A DNA stretch of 64,000 nt from Gracilaria domingensis. Lineage: Eukaryota > Rhodophyta > Florideophyceae > Gracilariales > Gracilariaceae. Position 1 is the stretch's first letter, and the number at the start of each line of letters is the position of its first letter. Below are positions 30,351 through 40,700 of this stretch, one piece after another. The notes beneath the pieces are model-generated. The model had not been told where the DNA came from and did not search any database. It saw only the letters and a list, made by a program, of their open reading frames with translations. The stretch is from contig VCMS01000119.1 in assembly GCA_022539475.1 (NCBI GenBank), positions 1 through 64,000 on the forward strand. The letters are read 5' to 3'. Made by a program: the position numbers and the translations under genes.

Positions 30351-30619
30351 TACTAACAGTGCAGAAGGTTTTTACTCGAAGGTTAACCCACTAGATTTGG
30401 TGCGAGCCCTCCGAACATCAGCTTAAGTAAAGAACACGAACCAGTTCTTCGTCACAGATTCAACCTAAACTATCCAAGATACTTCTAGAACAATAATATC
30501 TAATCTAACGTGAGAAAAGATACTTTCTTGTGAACAAAGATATTATTGTCTTACATAATAATTAACACAAAGTGATTCAGTATCTTCAAAGTGATAGAAC
30601 GAACGAAAGATTATCAACA
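30351..30619 (-). repeat. copia-1 5' LTR
   Basis: 269 bp, identical to 25881-26149. Transcription would run leftward. Confidence 0.93.
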
Positions 30620-30624
30620 ATGGC

Positions 30625-32200
30625 AAACATTATTCACACATCTGAAGTGATATACAGTGCTTTCCTGTTCATCTCGCTGGCGGCGGAAAGCATTGATACA
30701 TGATAGTCGTTCTCCAGAACCAGAATGTAAGGACAATCAAACACTCTTCTCCTTGACAAGACATAGCCTCTTTTGCAACGTGTTCGAAATACTGCCCATA
30801 AAGCGCCCGCGTTTTTCTGCACAAGAACAGACACATAGTGCTCACGAAATGCACTAGGGATGGGACGACAAGTGCTTGAATCCTTCTAAAACAGACTATA
30901 CTTTGATGTCCTCGGTGGTCAAAGAGCTGGTACGAAAGGAAATCGCTTGTGCTCGGACTCCAGCAAACACGACCTTGTCTTTTGACGGAACACACAGCGT
31001 CGGACAGGTGCGCAGCGCCTGTCCTTTACTGAAATGCTCATAATTAGGCTGTACAAAGCTGAGAACGTTTGCTACTGTCCGAATATGATACAATATATAG
31101 GAAGGCCTCCTTTTTCCTCGTACTGAGGAATGGAATGGAGCAACGGAAAGCTGGATGGAAAGTGCTCAGGACAGACTGGATCCTGTTGTCTGAACAAATC
31201 GGAGGGTAAATCAATGCCGTGGGAGCAACATTTGATAGCAAAGCTCCTAGCCACACTGAGGTTGATCAATCTAAATCATAAGTAAAGCAAGTTTACAAAT
31301 TTTTCTTATTGTGTTGCATTGGTTCAGCTTTTAGAGCGATCTTTACTGTTTGGCGGCAGAAAGGTGAACTAGGCAACACTAAAGACACCAGAAAGATTTC
31401 AGAATAATCAAATTGCATGTTTATCGTGAAGATATCACACGTCCAAGGGTATGGGAGGGTGGGTCATCAAAACAACTAAGACGACTACAAGAAGTTCCAG
31501 GGTGTGCGTGACGGATCGGAGCTTGCGGCCGGCGGAGAGCGGTTTGCCGCCAAGCTGTGTGCTCGCGTACCACACTTTGTACTGTTTGGCGGCAAACCAG
31601 TGCATCAAAGATCCAAGTCGCAGCACCCAATTTCCAATGAATCCACTTCCTGGTTCCCGGAAAATCACATATATGCTACAGAGGTCTCAATAGAAGCGGA
31701 AATCCTGCTGCGGAATTAGACCTCGTTCGTAAGAAAAAATGAATTAGAATCATTCTTGCAGGAGGACATTTGGAATACAGATCAGCCTTTTTGAAAAGCA
31801 AGCTTCTCTAGATCATTTACAAACCGTTTACAACATTTAATGTAATGGGCTTCATTTTGATCAGATTGCCAGTTTTCCACGCGGCAATTCCAGGATGGAG
31901 CCGTGGCGGCTTACGTTTTACAGTGCCTACATGCACAGTGACAACTGCACAATAAAAAAAAGTTCTTTGAAAATAAAAAAGCAAATACTCAGACGGCACT
32001 TTATTTGACGAACCGACATTCTTCTTAGGACGTATCATTTGAGGACTTGTTGCGTTTCCCGCGATCGCCCGTGGCATTCATAGCTCTATGTAGGGGTACC
32101 CCTGGAAGTGCGAAACTGGCTCCCTCCTTCCGAGAGAGCCAAACATGATCGACTCTTAAGGCATGACAAGTGTACTACGAATACGATACTTTACTCTTGC
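30625..32200. other. Gene-poor region
   Basis: Short minus-strand frames at 30669-31269 are mildly protein-like but have no motif. 31541-31553 and 31586-31598 form a perfect 13-bp inverted repeat. The string ACTGTTTGGCGGCA occurs at 31345 and 31581. 31730-32060 is AT-rich. No gene is supported. Confidence 0.4.
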
Positions 32201-32597
32201 TTACAGACGCCTCATTACAAACAAGCTATCTGTAATCGCTTTGCGGCAAGCATTTTCGAGAGCACGAGCACCTTCCCGTCGCAGCACATCGAGGGCGACG
32301 ACTTCTCCAAAAGTACTGGTAACTGCAATTTCTTTGATGCCCTCCGTAGTCGCTATACACCATCTTGCAAGTTCGCTTACGGCACCAATATTCCTTTTGA
32401 CACGAACTGCGAACAATCGGCATTTCCATGGATACTTCATGCGAACTAATAGCACGATGCGAAGCAACATGCTGCTCTTTCCAGAATTCCGACTCAACAG
32501 GGTTACTCTTCAACACCGTGGAACGTGTTGAGACCGCCTCCGCGAATACAAAAACAAGTACGGCCCAAAGTATAGAAACAACGGCAAACAGCCTCAT
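32201..32597 (-). pseudogene. Small secreted protein with one frameshift
   Basis: An ATG at 32597 starts a signal peptide (MRLFAVVSILWAVLVFVFAEA). About 42 codons later, around 32415, the protein-like reading moves to the frame ending at 32201 (GAVSELARWCIATTEGIKEI, VALDVLRREGARALENACRK). At the break the sequence GTTCGCAGTTCG looks like a 7-bp tandem duplication, which would account for the shift. The second part, with its alternating beta/alpha pattern, faintly resembles small nucleic-acid-binding Alba/SpoVS-type folds. I hold that loosely because a signal peptide would be odd for such a protein. Could be a sequencing error in a live gene. Confidence 0.45.
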
Positions 32598-33747
32598 GGT
32601 CGACTCACAATGTCTGAGACTCGTTTGTGAACTGGGTTGAAACGAGAAGAGGCAAGAATTACGAAAGCTGTTTGTGCGCAAGCAGCAGCGGAACATGAAA
32701 CTTATATGGACCCAGAAGTGTGAAGGTAGCTAGTGAAGGACGATTGCTCTTTGCAGAGCATTGTTACCTCAACAATCACATGTGGAACGGGTTCCACAAA
32801 AAATTTGAAAAACATCACAAGCGTTTGTTGTGAGAGAAAATCTTTCATCGTTGACGGATGCGTAAGGTTAGTGTTCTAGAGGACTCCTAGGCGCGCCTTG
32901 TCATCCAAATGTCTGTCACCACACAAAGGCGTTCCGCCTTGTCTCCGAGTTGGCGTCGCATATCCACGGAATTCAACCTGTTTGAGAGTGCTGCTGAAGT
33001 TTTCATATAATCTTACGTCTATCTCATGTCACGGCTGGCCCCACGTTCACGTTGAGGATGGGAACAATACCCATAGAATCACCATTCTCAGAATTCTCAT
33101 GTAGTGTGTAGCACTTCTGTACAAAGCAACGAACAGTTCCAATATTCTGCGGTACACGGCTCACCATCGGACTATTGTCGATACTTCCAGTCATCGTGAT
33201 AGACTTCTGGGACAGTGCTGAGACGACTCGAAGGTGACAATGCGGTTGGTTGCGCGGTATAGCTTACAGAACTTCCGTACAAGGTGTCTGTTCGTACCGC
33301 AATAGATAAGTGGTCAAGTTAGAATCAGAAATAAGCGAATGGATGGGTAGAAGAAACCGAGAATACACCTCTTGCGTAAGCTTCGCAATTGGATGAAACC
33401 AACGTAACTTTCGAGCTCATGTCCTTCTTCAATCCTTAGATTGTTGTGAGAGGATCGACCATTTGTGACATAGAGGCAGCGTCTACCCTTGCTGCCAACT
33501 GATACTTGTTTTTAATATTCTATGAACCAACGGCTGCGTGACGTCACCAACAATGTACAGTTTGCTTCCAGAGTATCCCTACGAGTCACAGCTATTCATG
33601 TCTAAGAACAGCACTCGCCATCTCGAATTCCGTCTCGCTAAACCCCACTCTGCTTCTCTCCACGAACGGATCAAGCTTCCTAGAAGCCTTGTTCTGTTCC
33701 GTTCGCATGGTTCCGTTTCGCAACTTTACGACATCGTAGTCGTTGAA
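32598..33747. other. Intergenic, upstream of a membrane-protein gene
   Basis: No motif-bearing frame. The open frame of the next gene begins at 33538, but its first 70 codons are not typical of the family, so I treat them as leader. Confidence 0.4.
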
Positions 33748-35346
33748 ATGTCTGTCGCCGAAATTTCTTCAGCTGATTCCGCATCGGCGTCCACCTTGAC
33801 TCTCCATGTGGGAATCGGACAGTTCTTTGTCATCATTTTTCTTATCACGGAACTAGTTTTACATCCTTTGCGGGAACTGTTTAAGGATGGTATGGTTCAT
33901 TGCGCAGCTCGTAGAGCCGTCGCCGAAGGTAATGCGGTTCGAATTCGTTCGGCCCCGCTAATTCTTCGTGCCCTTGGGAGCGAGACTATAATCGCTGGCA
34001 ACGGGTGTGGCTTTGCCGTGACCCAGATAATGAGAACATCTCTCATCCTTTCCCTCATCATTGCTACAGCCCTGTTTGATCGAAAGATTGATGAAGACAA
34101 AGTTGCTGTCGTCTCAACGTTTTCCACTACCTCGCTGCAAGGAGACATCGTGAACGTGACGGAAGGCGGAGCTATTCTCATGTCACCCTTTCCACTATCT
34201 GGGGTACGCGAGGAGGATGCTGGAGATATTGTTGCTTTCAGCCCCACCGGATCCAATTCTAGCTCAGTTTATGCCGTGAGGGAAGAGCCCAACCTTGCAG
34301 CACAGTACATCTTGTCATGTGTGAAGAAGGTCAATGATTCGTATACCAGAGTGCATGTTGGAGCCGTGATTCGGAACGATGGTGTTCAAACTGTTCAATG
34401 TCTAGATGGAACCAACAATTCCGAGAACCGCACCGCTGCTGTGTTCTTTTCAAACCCGTCTGCGCAAAACGAACCTTCCGTTCAAACCGTTACGTTGTCA
34501 TTGCTCCGGAAGGAGAGCGGAATTAGCTCCGATGGAATCTCCGGTGTTTTTGCGGCCACAGTACTCGACGACAATGGCACAACGTATCGCGGATATGTTG
34601 CGGTGACGAGGAGATCCCATTTCGACAGCAACGTTATATGGTCAATGTACGGTTTAGTCCGTCGCGACGGACCGTTTATATATAGGCTCAGTGTTCGTTT
34701 GTACCAGCCTGGTGCGACTGATTGGTTAATGGCGCCCTGCTATGATGAACTCCCATCTGTGCGATATGCTGGCACTTGGACTTTTGATGGGACTGCATAT
34801 GTTTGTCCCGATGGGATCCCACGCCCTATGGCCCGAGAGGAAAACGAAGAGCTCCAGAGTGTATCTTTAGATACATTCCCGGACGGCAAGCAGGCGCAAA
34901 AGGAGGAAAATGGTGATCTGCTGGTGTGGCTTCTGGAGACGGACTATGCTCGTTTTGTGGGAGCTCAAACATTCGCACTTGAGCTGCGAACTAGGGTTCG
35001 CTCGGACCGGATGTTTTATTCGCTGCAGGAAGGTGAGCGGATTGCAATCACAACTGGTAAAATCGAGGACGTTGTAACCATCGGTTTGTGGGAAACATGG
35101 ATAGTCCTCGGCGTAATATGTATTCTAGGTTTATCCATCATATGTTCGTGTGTTTGGAAGCTTTACCAGAGACGAACGCTGGGAATTAAGTCAGACGTGG
35201 TGAGCATAGAGTCTGTCGCGCGCATGTACTCTTCCGAAGTACGGAAATGCCCGTATCCGCGAAAGCTTCTTTTGCAAGTCGGTCTAAGACAAGGGCTAGA
35301 GGGTACTCCTCAATTGGGAATTGTGGAGAAGGATTCCTGCGTGTAA
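33748..35346 (+). CDS. Three-helix membrane protein with large extracellular domain, family member 1 (532 aa)
   Basis: The frame is open from 33538. I choose the ATG at 33748 because paralogues start shortly before the first helix. Layout: TM1 (GIGQFFVIIFLITELVLHPL), a basic loop of about 55 residues, TM2 (RTSLILSLIIATALF), an ectodomain of about 320 residues with several N-glycosylation sequons (NVT, NDS, NSS, NRT, NGT) and paired Cys, TM3 (WIVLGVICILGLSIICSCVW), and a cytosolic tail of about 60 residues. The same plan, and parts of the tail, recur in the genes at 47425-48892 and 49774-51150. I do not recognise a described family. A cell-surface receptor-like or adhesion role is a guess from topology. 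Confidence 0.75.
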   Translation: MSVAEISSADSASASTLTLHVGIGQFFVIIFLITELVLHPLRELFKDGMVHCAARRAVAEGNAVRIRSAPLILRALGSETIIAGNGCGFAVTQIMRTSLILSLIIATALFDRKIDEDKVAVVSTFSTTSLQGDIVNVTEGGAILMSPFPLSGVREEDAGDIVAFSPTGSNSSSVYAVREEPNLAAQYILSCVKKVNDSYTRVHVGAVIRNDGVQTVQCLDGTNNSENRTAAVFFSNPSAQNEPSVQTVTLSLLRKESGISSDGISGVFAATVLDDNGTTYRGYVAVTRRSHFDSNVIWSMYGLVRRDGPFIYRLSVRLYQPGATDWLMAPCYDELPSVRYAGTWTFDGTAYVCPDGIPRPMAREENEELQSVSLDTFPDGKQAQKEENGDLLVWLLETDYARFVGAQTFALELRTRVRSDRMFYSLQEGERIAITTGKIEDVVTIGLWETWIVLGVICILGLSIICSCVWKLYQRRTLGIKSDVVSIESVARMYSSEVRKCPYPRKLLLQVGLRQGLEGTPQLGIVEKDSCV

Positions 35347-35638
35347 GACGTGGACAGACACGGATCTTTTTCGTTGGACATTGAAGATCTGGAACGGCTG
35401 CGCTTTTAATTAAATTGAATGAGGGCTATTTCAATTTGAACAACAAAAGCAATATTTTTCAGCTTTCAAAAGTTTGCTTCTGTTTCGCTTTCACAAATAT
35501 TTTAAATAGACAAAAGTTCGGGATTTGAACGCACGAGCACGCTCTCCTAAATATAGCCAGTTGGCTGTGGCGAGCGAGCGCACAGATGCTTACCAGAGGT
35601 CATGTACCGACGGTAGGGATACACCAAGGCCTGATTAG
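35347..35638. other. Intergenic between the membrane-protein gene and the Ty3 element
   Basis: AT-rich 3' region of the preceding gene. The last five bases TTACA (35639-35643) are the target-site copy. Confidence 0.5.
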
Positions 35639-35660
35639 TTACATGTGGAGGCGGATGCAG

Positions 35661-35981
35661 GGGAGTGTCCCGCCACCCCAGGGACACTCCCGAACAATTT
35701 TTTTCTATATCTCCGACACCTTCCACCCCTGGACTGCGCCGTCACTCCCGCCGTCTGCGCCCACCGCTGCGCGCCGTGCGCTGCGACGCGGCGGCAAGGA
35801 TGATGAGGTTTCGCGCCGCGCGCCGCGGCGCGCCCCCGACGGAGATGAAGAAGTCGCGCGCCGCTCGCTGCGGCGCGCCTGAAGAGGAGTATAATGAGGT
35901 TGCGCGTCGCGCGCCGCTGGCTGCGGCGCGCCCGCCGCTAAGCAGTCTTTGGAAGCTCGCGCCCCGCACGTTGCGGCGCGC
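35661..35981. repeat. Stem-loop array at the start of the LTR
   Basis: Perfect hairpin 35661-35671/35681-35691 (11 bp). Then a 16-bp GC palindrome at 35818-35833, perfect 9-bp stems with 5-nt loops at 35856-35878 and 35909-35931, and an 8-of-9 stem at 35959-35981. The last four share the arm GCGGCGCGC. The same array is in the right LTR at +9234. Confidence 0.85.
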
Positions 35982-36186
35982 CAGCTGCAGGGTAGGAAAG
36001 GAACGTGCGCGCAGCACCTGACGCTGGAGAACAGTGAGTGGAGCGCTCTCTTCGGGGGAGCTCAGAAAGTTGTGGCGCGCTCTGTCGCGCGCGTCGGAAC
36101 ACATACGACCAGGGGATACAAATCAATTTAATCGAGAAGCAGGAGTTCTATGACAAAGAGGCAATCGAAGATACGAGAAATGGATA

Positions 36187-36597
36187 TCAATCAGAGGACA
36201 ACAAAGCTTTCACAGCGTCATGAACGAGATGAAGCGCCCGTGCGCGGGAGGGAGAGCGTAGCACCATCATGGAAAGCGCCAACCCAACACCAATCCCGCG
36301 CACGAACAGTACTGGGAGCTCGTTAAGATTGTCTTTGAGCTCATCCATCGATATTCCACGCTTGAAGAGGAAGTGATATAGAGCCTCCTCGCAGGCGAAA
36401 AGTTGCGCTTCGGTACGTTCTTCGGTGGCAACATCGTCTTCGTTCGCAAATGCGGCGTCCTCCTCGAGCTGAATGGTGTCCGCAGTAACTTCTTTTGCTT
36501 CGCTCTCGATCAGGACGGTTGATTTGGCACGCGGAACATCGGAATGGTCGGTATCGTCGTCGGTCATAGTAGCAATAACTTCGTTTGGAGTTGACAT
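36187..36597 (-). CDS. Antisense ORF in the LTR U3, 136 aa (left copy)
   Basis: Runs opposite to the element, between the stem-loop array and the TATA box. The N-terminal 70 residues are acidic and Thr/Asp/Glu-rich (TMTDDDTDHSD, QLEEDAAFANEDDVATEE). The C-terminal half looks helical (LFACEEALYHFLFKRGISMDELKDNL, VGLALSMMVL). Composition is protein-like rather than a shadow of the low-complexity plus strand. No family is recognised. The one base that differs between the two LTRs makes this residue His here and Asp in the right copy. Antisense ORFs are known in other LTR elements; a product here is unproven. Confidence 0.45.
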   Translation of the reverse strand: MSTPNEVIATMTDDDTDHSDVPRAKSTVLIESEAKEVTADTIQLEEDAAFANEDDVATEERTEAQLFACEEALYHFLFKRGISMDELKDNLNELPVLFVRGIGVGLALSMMVLRSPSRARALHLVHDAVKALLSSD

Positions 36598-37068
36598 CGT
36601 TCAAAAGATGGGCACCTAAAGGCGGTGGTAAGATAGGGGAAGCATGGCAGACCTGAGAGGCACCGAAGGGTAACTATAATATCGAATATACCGCCATGAT
36701 AACTGGTCACGCACGCACAATCGTGATAGTGCCACGATGGCACGACATGGAAGGTGGATGTCATCCGGAGGACTAGTTGAAAACCTAAATAACCAGAAGA
36801 AATCTGGCCAACCACCGACCTACATAACGAAGAACCGTACGTTGACATTATTACCTATTATGGACATGGTGAGCAATATTAAGTTGTTTGTCACAAGACG
36901 ACAATCGGCGCACCGTATCACCAACAGCCAATGAACAGGAGACATAACGAAGAACCGTACAACGGTATCACAACCAAGTATTTGACCTGGTGAGCCGTTC
37001 TGAATGCCTTGGTGAAAGATGATATTAGGTGTTTGCTTGCGGTGACCATGCATTATCACAATTGTAGA

Positions 37069-37074
37069 TATAAA
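37069..37074 (+). promoter_or_regulatory. TATA box of the Ty3 LTR
   Basis: TATAAA in the LTR, with the copy at 46303-46308. It would place the transcript start near 37100 and leave about 690 bases of R-U5. The upstream 1.4 kb is then U3. Confidence 0.5.
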
Positions 37075-37772
37075 CCCCCGAGTTCGAGCGCTCGCTGCAA
37101 ACTCAACTCGGGCAGACCACTTCCCCTCTCGACGACTTCCCCCATCCTTGCCTCTCTCGCCTTTCTTCCTCCCCTTCCGTCGTCGCCAACCTTCCTTCCT
37201 TTGGCAATCATCTTCCCTTAGCGCAGTCTGCGCCTCCCTGCCACCAGCCTTTCCCCCTACATTTCCTTATTCCCGGCGGCCCGGTCTCCCGCCGTTCCCT
37301 AGCCAGTCGCCTTGTGCTGCCCTCCATGGGGCTCGTTCGCACATTGCGACCATCACCCATCACTACGTCTCCGTTCTCCCAGACGGACGTTGGCAGTGTT
37401 ACGCATTGCGCTGGTTTTCTTTCTGTCGCTACCTCGCCTGGTTGTTAGGTTCGTGGTGGCATCGACGACAGACTCTATCGCTTTAGTCCTACCACACTAT
37501 TGTCCCGCCGACCGCTCTTGTGCGTCTTGGTCTATTGGCCCTGCTTTCTGTTGTTGTGTTGGCATTCGGCATCGAACGCCGAAGCACACTCTCGTTTAAT
37601 TACTCTCCCCGCTTCCTGTCAGCGGAGAGTTTCCATCTATCTTGGGGTTATCTTGTCTGCTCCTGCAGGCATCTGAGCTACGTGAATTTGTCGCCCTTTG
37701 GGCTGGTACTCTCGAGCATTTATTGTGTCGCTCTCCTTGGGTTTGTCACCACCCGCGCTGTTTCCCCCAAAA

Positions 37773-40700
37773 ATGGCGTCCACATGGTACTCTCGAGGAG
37801 GGCCTGGTTCTCCTGAGTCTGGTGTGATTTCCTTCGATGGTTCTGCCGTCGACGTAAGGAAGTTTCTGTTTTACTTTGAGAATGTCGCTACCCCCAACGA
37901 AGAGGATAGTGTTCGAGCTATGAAGTTGCTCGGCTATCTTGAGGGGGAAGCGTTTGACTTCTACTATGACAACTATGCTGTTGATGGCTCTCTTTCGATT
38001 GAAGCAAAGGACTATCAGAATGTGAAGCTTGCTTTGATCGAACGTTTCGGTGCAATCGAGGAACCGGCGGAGAGGATTCGTCGGGCAGTTTCGGCGCGTT
38101 TAGATTATGTCGATCTGCTAGGGTCCCTGAAGAAGATGGACTCTTTCTTCGATCAGGCTGGTTTTAACTCGAAAGCTAAGTTCGGGTTACTACGAAACGC
38201 TGTCATGGAGTTTGCAGATCTTGCGCAGTTTGTCATATTCCGTGGAGCAGATGACTATGAATCCTTGAAGGCCCTCGTTAAGGACTTTGTTGGCGGAAAG
38301 AAAGCTCTCGGGTCGTATGGTACCCTTAACGCTTTCCCACCGGCAAAGCACATTCTTCAACGTGCTAAGGAGCCCGCTCGTCCAAGTCCGCTGGAGTCGA
38401 AAGTGGATCAGTTGGCTGACCAGATGGCACAGTTGCACCTCCTAGTGAAGAAGACTCAGAGCGCTGCGACAACCATTGGACGTCAGGATACGGAAAAAGT
38501 TTGTTCGTATTGTAGCCAACCTGGTCACTTCGCAGCACGATGTGAGCTTAACCCGCATCGAGGCACACGATGTAGTGTTTGTGGCAAGTTAGGTCACTCT
38601 GCAACTATGTGCTGGAGAAGGAATAATGATGATACTGTGCGAAAAGTGTCATTCGAAGATGTGAAGTCTGAATCAGAAATGGAGAAGTTACTCAAAGAGA
38701 AACGAGCTTCTCAGAAGACAGACGAGAACCAAGTCTCAGTTGTCATTGCTGACCCTTCAGATGATGAAGACCCCGTTGCAACCGCGAAAAGGGACGCAGA
38801 TGGGGAGCCTCTGCCCAAGCAACCTCGAACTGGTCCTCTCTCGGGAATTTCTCCCGTAATGTTCCCCGACTCGCATACCACCAAGACTCCTTCGCAGCAA
38901 GCCAAGAACCTTTCTAAGAAGTCGCCAAAGACTCGGAAGGGCGCTGGAAAGAAGTCGAAAGGGAAGTCGCGGAGGGTGAAGATCGAAGAACATGTTGGAA
39001 AGTACAATATTTACGAAGAGTTGGCGAGAGCTCCTTCTGGCATCACTTTTGGTCAACTTGTCCGCGGTGATGCGGACGAGGCCAAGAAAGACATTCGGCG
39101 CATTCTTTCCGGAGGTTTTTCGTCAAGGCGTGTCAGTTACGCTCATACTCATTCACTCCCTCAGACTCTCAAAGTGGTGAATGTTACTGTCTATGGCACT
39201 AGTTCCCAGGCGCTGCTGGACTCTGGTGCTATCCCTAATCTTATGTCTATTGCGTTATGCAACCGGTTATCGTTGGAGATGAAACCGTCGAGTAGGAGAA
39301 TTGTCGTTGCCGACGGAACCAAATCCTTAGTTCGCGGAAGCCTGCACGATGTTCCCCTCGAGTTTGGTTCTCTCCGCGTCCCGTTGGATTTCCTGGTCGT
39401 TGAGAAGCCTCCCTTCAATGTGATCGTTGGCTGTCCTGCTCTTGAGTCACTCCAAGCCTGCTTGGACCTCGGTACTCAGCAAGTCTCTATGCAATTTGAC
39501 GGCGCATCTGTTGTTTTGCCTCTCGATTACCATCGCCCTAGTGTAGTGTTCGACGAAGAGAATGAACACACCGATAGTGAGGATTTCACTTCCGCTTCAG
39601 AGTCGTTCTTCTCTGAGAGTTCGGAGAGCGACTACGAAGGATACGCGATCACTTTCTCGAAAGACAAAGTTGACACGTCAGTATATGCTTTGAATACTAT
39701 GAATGAAGAACAAGACTCCTTACAACCACTCGAAGAGGAATCCGCGAACGAACTGGAGAATATTGATGCTACGAGTCTCGGTCAGGAAAGCCCCTCCCCT
39801 GCTGATCCTCAGGATTTGGAGGAAGGCATTAGGCAATTGCGTGTGAATGATGTTGAACCAGAACCTGCTATTACTACTCCTCACGCCCCTGGGGAAGCAA
39901 ATAGAGAATTTGAGAACGATGAAGAATCGGAGGAAAGCGCCGACGACAACGACTCCGAAGGTTCTCCATCGGATGGAGGGCACGAACGCGATCTCGTTGT
40001 CCCAGTCAGGGATGACGTTGTTCTTCTACGAGCCGAAGATGTGAGACGACAGCCTGATTATCTTATCTTTCGAGTCTACCGTCGTTATCCTCAACCACCG
40101 GACAGAGAACAACTTCATCCACACATCTCTGAACTTCCGTACGGAGAAATGGGTGTCCTAGAGCTGGACAACAGTTCCGAACCAATAGTCCGTTTCGGAG
40201 TAGGCTGGCCTATACCTGCACCGGCTGATGAAGAAACCCTCGCGGTTCCATCGCAAAGTGAAGCTCATGAAGACCATGTGATGGTTATAAGTCTTGACAA
40301 CAGAAACGATGAGGCCGATAACCAACTGAGCGGTTTAGCTGAGCCGAATGACGATCAGCGCCACTCGGTCTATCACGTCCCGAATCCCTCGTCTTTTCAA
40401 AGTTCCACGACAGACACTAGCCTTCAACCACCTGACCCTCCCCTTTTGTCATCTGACAACGATAGAGGAGCTGAAGAGAGGAACTCTGGAAGGGACGACG
40501 AAGAAGATGAAGATTGTGTAGAAGTAGAAGCAGGAGTTCATGAAGCAGAAGTAGAAGTAGAAGAGGAAGTGGTGAATAATGGAAATGAAGATGATCATGA
40601 AGAAGATGAAGATGGTTCCTCACCAGAAGAAGTCGAGCTGTCTGGTACCCCTCTCTACCGCGACCCTGTCCTCACCATCCCGATTACGGACGAGGTCACT

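Larger units (their letters stand above)
25881..30619 (-). mobile_element. Ty1/copia retrotransposon copia-1
   Basis: Two 269-bp LTRs (25881-26149 and 30351-30619), identical base for base as far as I can compare, flanked by the 5-bp duplication ATGGC (25876-25880 and 30620-30624). On the coding (minus) strand the LTR starts TGTTGATAATC and ends CTGTTAGTA, a TG...TA rather than TG...CA end. The primer-binding site abuts the right LTR and a purine tract (AGAGGGCG) abuts the left one. Domain order Gag, protease, integrase, RT, RNase H is that of Ty1/copia. The identical LTRs imply a very recent insertion, yet the coding frame has three stops and one frameshift. Confidence 0.95.
35644..37784 (+). 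repeat. Ty3 element 5' LTR
   Basis: 2141 bp, long for the class. Contains the stem-loop array (35661-35981), an antisense ORF (36187-36597), a 120-bp-spaced direct repeat (36822 and 36942) and a TATA box at 37069. Its last 12 bases include the polyprotein ATG. Confidence 0.95.

Noticed and set aside
37698-37772. Use of the upstream in-frame ATG at 37698 for the Ty3 polyprotein
   Set aside because: The extra 25 residues are LTR-encoded and hydrophobic, unlike a Gag start. The ATG at 37773 has the better context.
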